The translations under genes and the position numbers were made by a program. 15,459 bases of DNA, taken from positions 554,813 to 570,271 of the forward strand of contig KZ111140.1 of assembly GCA_002077045.2 (NCBI GenBank), in the 5' to 3' direction. The stretch is from Rachicladosporium sp. CCFEE 5018. Lineage: Eukaryota > Ascomycota > Dothideomycetes > Cladosporiales > Cladosporiaceae. The notes beneath the pieces are model-generated. The model ran no database searches. It was given only the letters and a program-made list of their open reading frames with translations, and was not told the origin of the DNA. Of the stretch, positions 8,492 through 15,459 are shown piece after piece. The number at the start of each line of letters is the position of its first letter. Position 1 is the stretch's first letter.

Positions 8492-8861
8492 TGGGCAAGT
8501 GAGTTTCTTGGATTAGCGTGGCGTTGCGGTGGGTCAGTCGTATTGAAGGTCGCTTCTACTCACCCACACGGGCCGCCACCTGTCGAGACTGATAATCAGG
8601 GACTCAATCGAGCTCTATACTAAGACACGCGCATTGCTATCGTCTCTATCCGCTACTGCACAAGAGACATCAGGCCTGAGGCATCAACTCCGGCAACTGG
8701 GCACTAACGGCCCGCGCCCCCACCTTTCTGCGTCGCACCTTCCACGGTCCTTTAGCTGAGTTGGTAACGCGACACTTCAACTCATCCACACTTCACCACA
8801 GCGCAGGTTCGACTCTCGCGCTTACCACTCGCTAGGCTGACTTCCGAAGCAGTTATGCACG
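8492..8861 (+). other. Intergenic region upstream of TFC3
   Basis: This 370-bp spacer between two tandem genes must hold the MFAP1 3' end and the TFC3 promoter. It contains a perfect 10-bp palindrome tcaggcctga (8670-8679) and, close to the TFC3 start, an A-box/B-box pair (separate entry). A direct repeat of acacttca (8772-8779 and 8788-8795) lies between the two boxes. Confidence 0.55.
8753..8816 (+). promoter_or_regulatory. A box + B box pair (candidate TFIIIC binding site, ETC-like)
   Basis: TAGCTGAGTTGG (8753-8764) fully matches the polymerase III A-box consensus TRGCNNAGTNGG. GGTTCGACTCT (8806-8816) matches the B-box consensus GGTTCGANTCC except at the last base. The start-to-start distance is 53 bp, within the tRNA-gene range. 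The B box sits in a T-arm-like stem (GCAGG/CTCGC, one mismatch). No acceptor, D or anticodon stem can be paired convincingly, and no run of four or more T follows before the TFC3 start. It is therefore more likely a TFIIIC docking site or a decayed tRNA than an active tRNA gene. It ends 45 bp before the ATG of the TFIIIC B-block-binding subunit. Binding is inferred, not shown. Confidence 0.45.
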
Positions 8862-8905
8862 ATGGCATTGGACTTCGAGGAGCTGGTGCAGCAATTGTTG
8901 TATGA
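8855..8905 (+). other. Out-of-frame upstream ORF overlapping the TFC3 start
   Basis: An ATG at 8855-8857, seven bases before the chosen TFC3 ATG and in another frame, opens 16 codons (MHDGIGLRGAGAAIVV) ending at TGA 8903-8905. If transcripts begin upstream of it, scanning ribosomes meet it first, which could lower TFC3 translation. If transcription starts after 8855 it has no effect. Confidence 0.4.
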
Positions 8906-11900
8906 TGTCGCTCTCGCAGGCAAAATTGGTGAGTCTACTTCCTCCTTCTTAATCTCGTTCACTTCGATGGGCTGACGGGTGTTGCAGGTCTTGGAATCGC
9001 GGAACTCGGATCTGCAGTGAAGGCACAATATGATGCACATCTCATCACATCTGGAGAGTCCGTCGCCGATGTCGAAGAGGATATCTTATTCTCGTCCGCA
9101 CCACCGCAGACTGGAATCCAGAAACTCGACGATGATCTTGTTGAACTGACCTGGCAATGGCTGAGCACTCACAAGGAGGTCAAGATCCGGTCTGTGTTGA
9201 TCGATCAGCCGGGCGAGTCGAGCTCCGTCGATCCCGGGAATGACACCACCTCGCCATCGACGAACGCAGGCGCCTGGTCGGTGTCTCCGACACTGCTACA
9301 GAAGCATGAGGATCTACGGCTGACAACAGGCGAGACACGGATTTGGCAGGCTATCGCTGGCCATGGTCCGGACTATAAGCGATTGCCCTTGATGGAGTTC
9401 GAATTGCTCAGCATCATCGCCGCCTATGGAGCAAAGGGCATCTTCCAGCCACAGCTCGTCCGCCTCAGCGGTCAAGACAAGCGCTCTGTGCCTATGCGGA
9501 CCGATCGACTGACCAAGAAGGGCTACATCACCAAGGAGTCTGTCATCGCACTGAAGGTCAAGACCAGCCTGCTGAAGTTGACACGCTTCACTGTGGACGC
9601 CAGTGCACTCGCAGAAGTGGACAAGGCACATAAGACCATCATCATCCGGTACGACGCCTGGTTCTCTGAGTTCGTGCGCTTGATGAAAGAGAACAATAAC
9701 ATTATGGCGTTCGAAGATATGCGCATCGGCCTTGGCATCAATGGGAAGAAGTACGAAACCAAAACACTGCATCGATGCATTCGTCGCCTAGCACAGGTCG
9801 GCTGCTTGCGTAAGGTCACGGCTCGCGAAGCTGGCAACGAGTACGATCCTCATGCCAAGGTGCGGCACACTCGGGCTCTGCAGCTACTACGAGAGCCGAA
9901 CGATCTGGACCGACAGGCTTTCACGAAGAGTGTCAGAGGGCAGGGTAGCCGACTCACTACTGGTGCTATTGCTCCGCTTGGCGAAGAAGATGATGGCAGA
10001 GATGACGCAGACAGTGAATTTGATGCCGAAGACTTAGAAGACGGCGGTACTGTGGAGGAAGCAGAAGATGTAGCGGTCCAGCATTACGACACGAAGCCAA
10101 TATGGACCCCGGATTTGCACCTCGCGAACTTGTTGTACCGTTGCATCGAGGAAGCCGGCATGGCTGGGATTGGATCGACTGATCTGTATAGATTGTCCGT
10201 TGGGCCTCTGTGGAAGCGTGCAGTGGACGATACCCTTATCAGACTTACGGCGGCATGGCATCTCTCACAGCCGTCACATCTGCGCCATCTGGCTATAGTG
10301 AGGGACAGCAGTCAATCCTCGGGCGCGCCTACGTACCATTACCGCACGTACGATAATTTTCAGAAAGCCGTGGATGCCGGCCACGTAGCCTGGGACTACA
10401 GCGGAGCCCGAGCGAGAGCCGGACCTATGGAAGGCCACGTAGTTGGCCCTACCGGTGACTCCGTCATCGATGCTTGGGGTTTCTCAGTCGTGCCATCGAA
10501 GCTACTTGTTCATGGGACTGGAGATGCTACGCTCGCAGAGTGTGCAACGGCAGCACATCTCTCGGAAGTCAACCCAATCGTGTCCAAATCCAAAAGACAC
10601 ACTAGTGATACTCCAGAGCGGCAGAAGAGGAAATACACCAAGCGACCAACGAGCTTCGAAGTGCCCCAAGTCTTCTACACGGCTTCAGCAGCCGCCGCTA
10701 TCGATCAGAGCACGGCTCCGCCAGCCAAAGTCACGCCCGCCAAACGCAAACGTGTAATGAGTGATGTTGCGATGGCGAAACGACTGCGTAAGAACGACGA
10801 TGCGACGCAGATTGAGTTCGCGCGTTGGGCACATTCGACCGCATTGCACCTCGCCCAGGCTGAAGTGGCGATTGGGCCGTCATCGAGTCTTGCGAAGCCA
10901 GGAAATACACAAGATATTTCACTACAGGCTGATGTTGTCGATCTAGCAAGCGAGCCATCCAACATACTATCACCTGAAGAACTCGTTCAAGCAGCTAAGC
11001 GCCAACGGGATCTCACAGCACAAGCTCTCCGGGACTTTGATGCTACGGCACCCCCGCGCAAACGAGGAGCTCCATCGAAGGCTGCAAAGGCGGAGATGGA
11101 GCGGCGGGTGATCACTCGGAAGACGCTAACGGCGAACGCAAGTGCTGCTATTGCCACTTTGGCTGCGTTGACCGACGCCATCAATGTCGGTGAGCTTCCA
11201 CTACCCGATGTGGCTGGTTCTACCAAGCAGGCAGCTCCTTCGGTCACAGCACACTCCGTCGCCGCCATCGCCGATCTTCTACCGACAATCTCGGCGTCTG
11301 TCGGTACACAGAGCACGACCGCGCCGGTAGCGGAAGAGGGTGATAATGTTCATAGCACCCCAGTTGGGAGCGATGCATCCTTCGAGGAGCGAGTGACTGT
11401 CCTCGAGGCTGAGCTGCTTGCTCGGGCCAAGCCTGGTGTTTACATAAACCCACCTGCTGCCAGCGCCCTCAAGGCTAATACTATGAGAATGGAAGGACGC
11501 TGGCCGAAAGCAAAGATCGTAGTGATTAGGAGCGAGCGGTTGCGAAATTTGCCCTGGTTTGATGACGACGAGGTGGCGGCGGCGCCTTCGGAAGCGACAG
11601 TCAACAAGCCGCCAAAGCGCAAAATTCCTGCTGAACATGCAGCTGACGACGCTGGATTCGACGTGGAGATGCAGGAGCTTGAGGCACTATCGTCGACTGC
11701 GGCGCGAAAGATCTCGCGTAAAGTGGAGATGGCCGGTCGGATAGACGATTCAGGCCAAGTCGAGCGTCATGCACCTCGAACTCCAGCACGGTCCAGTATC
11801 CAAGAGCTGGACGCTGGCTACGACTCCACAAACACGCCAGAAGCGAGATCGGCAACTCCCAGCCAGGATGCTGTGCGAGTGTCATCTGCGCCAACGTCTG

Positions 11901-14900
11901 GTCGCCTCAGTCAAGCTGCTACAAGCAAGCAAACGAGGCAGGTCGACTTACTTGGGCCAGGTAACTTGCTCATGAAGCGCAGACAGATCATCATCAACAT
12001 CATGAGCGCCTGTGGTGATATCTTTCCTGGTAAGAACGAGATCTGGTATCCATTCACCACAATCTGGTTTGCACAGTACAAGCAGCGTCCTGACAAGAAG
12101 ACTGTCGAGGGCGTCGTCAAGGGGCTGGTTCAGAGCGGAAAGATCAAGAGGCTAGTGTTCACGTTTCGCTCCGCCGCTGGCTTTAATGTTGAACGGGCCA
12201 TTATCTGCATGCCCGACGTCGATCCCCAGAGTGCGCCAGTCAAAGACCTGCAGGCTCGCATCAGTGCAGTCTACCCAGCGACGTACCTTCCACCAGACGT
12301 AAACATCGATCCCAACCTACGTGCAACAATTGGGCTTAATACACAGCTTGTTCGCATGGAGAAGATGGGACTCGCTACCCAAAAGCTCAGTGCGAGTGGC
12401 GTTTCAGAGGTGGCTTCGTCGCTCGAGCGACTGTCGAAGAAGTTGCCACCGCATTACATTCGCGACAACTTCGTCAAGGATCCGAGAGTCACGGTCAAGC
12501 GAGCGTTCCCTGCGCCGCCAACTCCAGAAACCGCCTCATCGCGCAAGCGGCAAAAGCTGGATGCGATGCGACCCCGGAAGCTTTTTGGCGACGTCGATTC
12601 TTCAGATGATGATGAGCAGCCGGTACCAGCTGCGCAAGCTGCTCTGCAAGGGCAGCTACACCTTACAGCCTATCAGCATGAGTTCGATGCGCTCTCGGTC
12701 AGAACGGCAACAGCGAAGTATAAGCGCATCATTGACATGTCACGCACGCGACTGGGAGGGCCGGGTCCTGGCAAGCGTGGTCTGCCTGGCCGGCGCCTAA
12801 TGAAGCGCCCTGAGTCTGTTGAGGTACCGTTACTCGAGCAAGGCTATCGCCCTTATTTGCCTTCTGTACTGGCTCATACGAATCCGAACGCAGCCCATGG
12901 ACTGGAGCCGGTATTCTCTCAGCCGCAAGTACACGACTTTGATAGATTCCGCACTCAGATCCGGTCAACACCGCAGACCGAGACCAAGGCCATCTGGCAC
13001 AGACACACCCTCCCGGCCGTGGCTCCGGCAAGTCTGCAAACTTCAAGCATGATTGGCAAACATTTGGCATCGGGCTCAGCTATCTGTACTGCACCGCAAT
13101 CGATGCGAGATATACTTGGTCGCGAATTGCCTATAAATCCAAAAGACAGCGAGGACGCGACGATTCGGTTCCTGTACGAAGTCGCCCGAATAGAGACATG
13201 GGAGATCAACGTCGTGGAGCGTGGGGTACTGCTCGTGCCCGGTGACGAAGCCTACCCGTTCATCAAGTACACTGCTCCAAGGATGGACTATCGCTCTCAG
13301 GCTGAAGCCAAAGCGAGAAGGAGGCTGGCACGTGAGATGCAACTTGCGCGTTCACGGCACGCGAAAGAAGCCGCTAAGCTGGCTTGGAAGTACGGCTCAC
13401 ACAACGAGAAGATGGAGATGCAGAAAGGTTCGTGGGTGAGCACGCCGAAGGACGCCATGGGCATCACCCCAAAGCTTAAGCAGCGCGACCGCAGGGCCGT
13501 GTTTGCCTTCCTCGAGAAAGACTATGACCGCCTCACGAAGGCTGTGAGTCTTATGATGACGGTTGTAGGCGGTCTCGCAGGCAAGCTCAATTGGATGATT
13601 GTGCAGCATGCTTTTCGATACCGCTACACATCCGAGTTCTTACGCCACCGTTGGGACAGGGTCCGGACTGAGCGCATAGCGCTTGTCATAAGACTACAGG
13701 AGATGCTTTGGGAGCCTTTCCTAGAGGCATACGAAGCAGGGGACTTACCGAACATCGACTTCCAAGATGTCGAGAAGACCGACTGGCCTGCGCTGCTAGA
13801 CTGGGTTGAGGGCGAGGTGCTAGTGGGCAGCTGCAAGAACCTGGCTGGGAAGGACGACCCGATGAACAAGCTTCCTGAACTGCCACGGAATGTCGGCACT
13901 CTTGTGGAAGACTTCGAGATCGCCAAACTCGATGGTCATCCAGGACCGGACTTCAATGGATACTACTCGTCAGTCACTCAGAAAGGCAAAGACGCTATTG
14001 CAAACCTGTACCTGTTTGGTGAAGAAGTGAACGCCTCTGCAGCGCCGCCTGTATAAGCGATGTGCAGAAGGAGCTGATCCGAACCTGGGCTCGCGCCATC
14101 GCTTTGACCGATGACAAGAACTACGATTTGAACGCTGCTCACACTAAAATCACCCAATTCGGCGATGCGATCGTAGACGAAGTCTGCAAGGAGATGTGCG
14201 TTGATGAGATACTGCATCTTAAGAAAGTCGGTAGACGGCTTCCTGGTCGGAACTTCGAGATCCATCAGAACTTCTGGCGGGTCTTCTCCAAATGGAGCAA
14301 GACGAATGAAATCGAGTTCATGTACTTGCGGACCATTGCCAAGCGTCGAGAAGAGATCTTGCAGAGGCTGGAGAATGAGGACTCGATAGTACTGAGTCTC
14401 GATGCACCAGAGGATGAGATTCTGGTGTTGACGAACATGGTCGCTCAAGGTCTGCTGCAGGTGACTACCGAGCTACCGCCTCGTAATGATGACTTCGATG
14501 CGCCGTTTCCGAGGATCAATGCTTTCGGGTACTCGGGGCTGAACTACAATGTCCGGAGCTATGATCGCACTCGGCTTCGCTTCCCTGTCATTTACGAGAA
14601 GACCGATGCTTTCACTACCGAGCATGGACTCATACCGGACATACCCATACCCACGCAGCCCCCGCTGCGGCCGGGTGAGACTGTCGCCAGAACGCCACTA
14701 TGGATCGATGTTCACGGTAATATCCTCCCTCGCGTCTGGGAGCTCGTGCTGCGCTCTCTGCTGTATCTCGTCGTCTATCGCCCTGGTATCAGCGCCGAAG
14801 CCGTGCAAGACAGCCACAAAGGTAAGCTTGGAGCATGGGAAGCGAAATTGGCTTTGCAGTGGATGGAAGCTACCGGACTCGCGGAACGGGTGGAAGCAGA

Positions 14901-15078
14901 TCGCGAGGAGGATTGTGGATGGAGGGTCAGCGAGTGGTGGTACTGTGCACTTGTGTCCGAGATCGCTTTGTGGCCTGCTGCTGACGCAGGAACGGCGAAA
15001 CGCGATCCAAAGCTTACGGGAGAGGAGGCGGTGGACTTGACTGCTGGAGGCGAGGAGGATGCGGAGATTGCGGACTGA
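8862..15078 (+). CDS. TFC3: TFIIIC B-block-binding subunit (Tfc3/Sfc3, tau138-like), with an apparent frame break near 14054
   Basis: Largest subunit of TFIIIC, which contacts the B box of tRNA genes and recruits TFIIIB/Pol III in the nucleus. Exon 1 is 8862-8928 and exon 2 runs from 8988. The ORF then stops at 14054-14056, and the conserved C-terminus continues in another frame to 15078, for a total of about 2,040-2,050 aa. N-terminal helices MALDFEELVQQLLYDVALAG come first, then the diagnostic B-block winged helix (residues about 132-225) with RIWQAIAGHG, LLSIIAAYGAKGIFQP and LVRLSGQDKRSVPMRTDRL. A second winged-helix-like region lies at about 389-495, and a disordered basic region has KRKYTKRP and an AT-hook-like PRKRGAPSK (nt 11054-11080; Ala replaces the core Arg). 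An extended winged helix (about 1010-1100, from LLGPGNLLMKRRQIIINIM) and an acidic SSDDDEQ patch follow. The C-terminal block has KKVGRRLPGRNFEIHQNF and GWRVSEWWYCA. The family assignment is firm; the join near 14050 is not. Confidence 0.92.
8929..8987 (+). other. Intron near the 5' end of TFC3 (59 nt)
   Basis: The donor is a perfect gtgagt, the branch-like ctgacg is at 8972-8977 and the acceptor is ttgcag. Splicing joins MALDFEELVQQLLYDVALAGK to IGLGIAELGSAVKAQYD in frame. Without it the long frame has no ATG near its beginning. Confidence 0.85.
14019..14067 (+). other. Frame break in TFC3: missing base, frameshift or very short intron
   Basis: The upstream frame ends ...LFGEEVNASAAPPV-stop (14054-14056). 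The downstream frame reads ...ISDVQKELIRTWARA from 14053. One extra base at 14053-14054 would give a seamless APPVISDVQKEL. Alternatively a 41-nt intron 14027-14067 (gtgaac...gtgcag) would join LFGEE to KELIRTW in frame, but it is shorter than every other intron here, has a weak donor and no clear branch site. The better donor gtgaag at 14019 does not restore frame with any nearby AG. Confidence 0.7.
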
Positions 15079-15251
15079 GTCTGCAAGGAAGTCATGCAAT
15101 TGAGCGTGCTGGAAAGGTGGGTGAGAGCGTGAGTCTATGACTTGACGACAACAACATGTATACTTAGTGCACCACCAATGTATCATACTTTGTACTACTA
15201 CAACAAGCGCCATCAATCTCGTAGTCACTCCGCCCAAGCTCAGTCCATTGC
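15079..15251 (+). other. Convergent intergenic spacer after TFC3
   Basis: A short spacer between the TFC3 stop (+) and the stop of the right-edge gene (-). It presumably holds both 3' UTRs. No RNA gene or repeat is seen. Confidence 0.5.
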
Positions 15252-15459
15252 TCACACACCAACCTGATGCAATCCCAACATAGCGTATCCCTCCTCTGAC
15301 GTTCCCTCTCGTCTCCCACCCTTTTCGCCTTCTCCTGCATAAGTCCTCTTTTTACCACTGCCATCTGGAACCCAGAACATCCTGTCGATTCTCTCTGCCA
15401 GGAAGATACTCAGTACAAGTGCCTCGAGTGTGAAGCCAAACACGTAGAAGGCAGCCCTC
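15252..15459 (-). CDS. C-terminal end of a probable membrane protein (5' part outside the window)
   Basis: The minus-strand frame is open from the right edge to TGA at 15254-15252, about 69 residues. It begins AAFYVFGFTLEALVLSIFLA, which looks like one transmembrane helix, followed by ERIDRMFWVPDGS and a charged, Gly-rich soluble tail. Helix, then R-x-D-x-x-F-x-V/I-P-D-G, then a polar tail resembles the last helix and cytoplasmic end of fungal multi-pass proteins of the RTA1-like or DUF3112-like kind. The match is from memory of the pattern only. A chance open frame remains possible because only 200 bp are visible. Confidence 0.5.
   Translation of the reverse strand, partial: RAAFYVFGFTLEALVLSIFLAERIDRMFWVPDGSGKKRTYAGEGEKGGRREGTSEEGYAMLGLHQVGV

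Noticed and set aside
8746..8827. A functional tRNA gene
   Set aside because: A and B boxes are present, but the D stem and anticodon stem do not pair, the acceptor has only three good pairs, and no Pol III T-run terminator follows.
14019..14067. An intron using the better donor gtgaag at 14019
   Set aside because: Joining it to the nearby acceptors gives the wrong frame; only the weak donor at 14027 works with the acceptor at 14067.

Overview
The window is nuclear DNA of a filamentous ascomycete (Pezizomycotina). The gene families fit best, and the inferred introns are mostly 54-59 nt, with GT..AG ends and CTAAY/CTGAC-like branch sites. Genes are moderately GC-rich, lie on both strands and are separated by 0.2-1 kb. 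The protein families would suit a dothideomycete, but the sequence alone does not prove that. There are no mobile elements, CRISPR arrays, rRNA genes or secondary-metabolite genes, and I see no sign of horizontal transfer.

Layout. (1) 1-3238 (+): three exons of a large patatin-like phospholipase, cut at its 5' end by the window edge, with an internal RING-like zinc finger, a patatin core and a C-terminal SH3 domain. (2) 3553-4850 (-): a two-exon gene for an unrecognised acidic protein with two SUMO-interacting-motif-like segments. (3) 5662-6285 (-): a centrin/Cdc31-like EF-hand protein whose first exon is only the ATG. (4) 7304-8491 (+): an intronless MFAP1 homologue, a spliceosome-associated protein. 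(5) 8862-15078 (+): the B-block-binding subunit of RNA polymerase III factor TFIIIC (Tfc3/Sfc3), about 2,040-2,050 residues, with one intron near the start and an unexplained reading-frame break at about 14054. (6) 15252-15459 (-): the C-terminal end of a probable membrane protein that runs off the right edge.

These are mostly housekeeping genes with no shared pathway. The most interesting structure lies just upstream of the TFIIIC gene. A well-matched A box (8753-8764) and B box (8806-8816) are spaced roughly as in a tRNA gene and end 45 bp before the start codon of the protein whose family binds B boxes. They do not fold as a tRNA and have no T-run terminator. This looks like an 'extra TFIIIC' site and suggests autoregulation, comparable to ETC6 at TFC6 in budding yeast. 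An out-of-frame upstream ATG also overlaps the same start codon.

Other points worth checking are the TFC3 frame break, the RING-patatin-SH3 combination, the tandem SIMs, and the coding-looking intron of the SIM gene.
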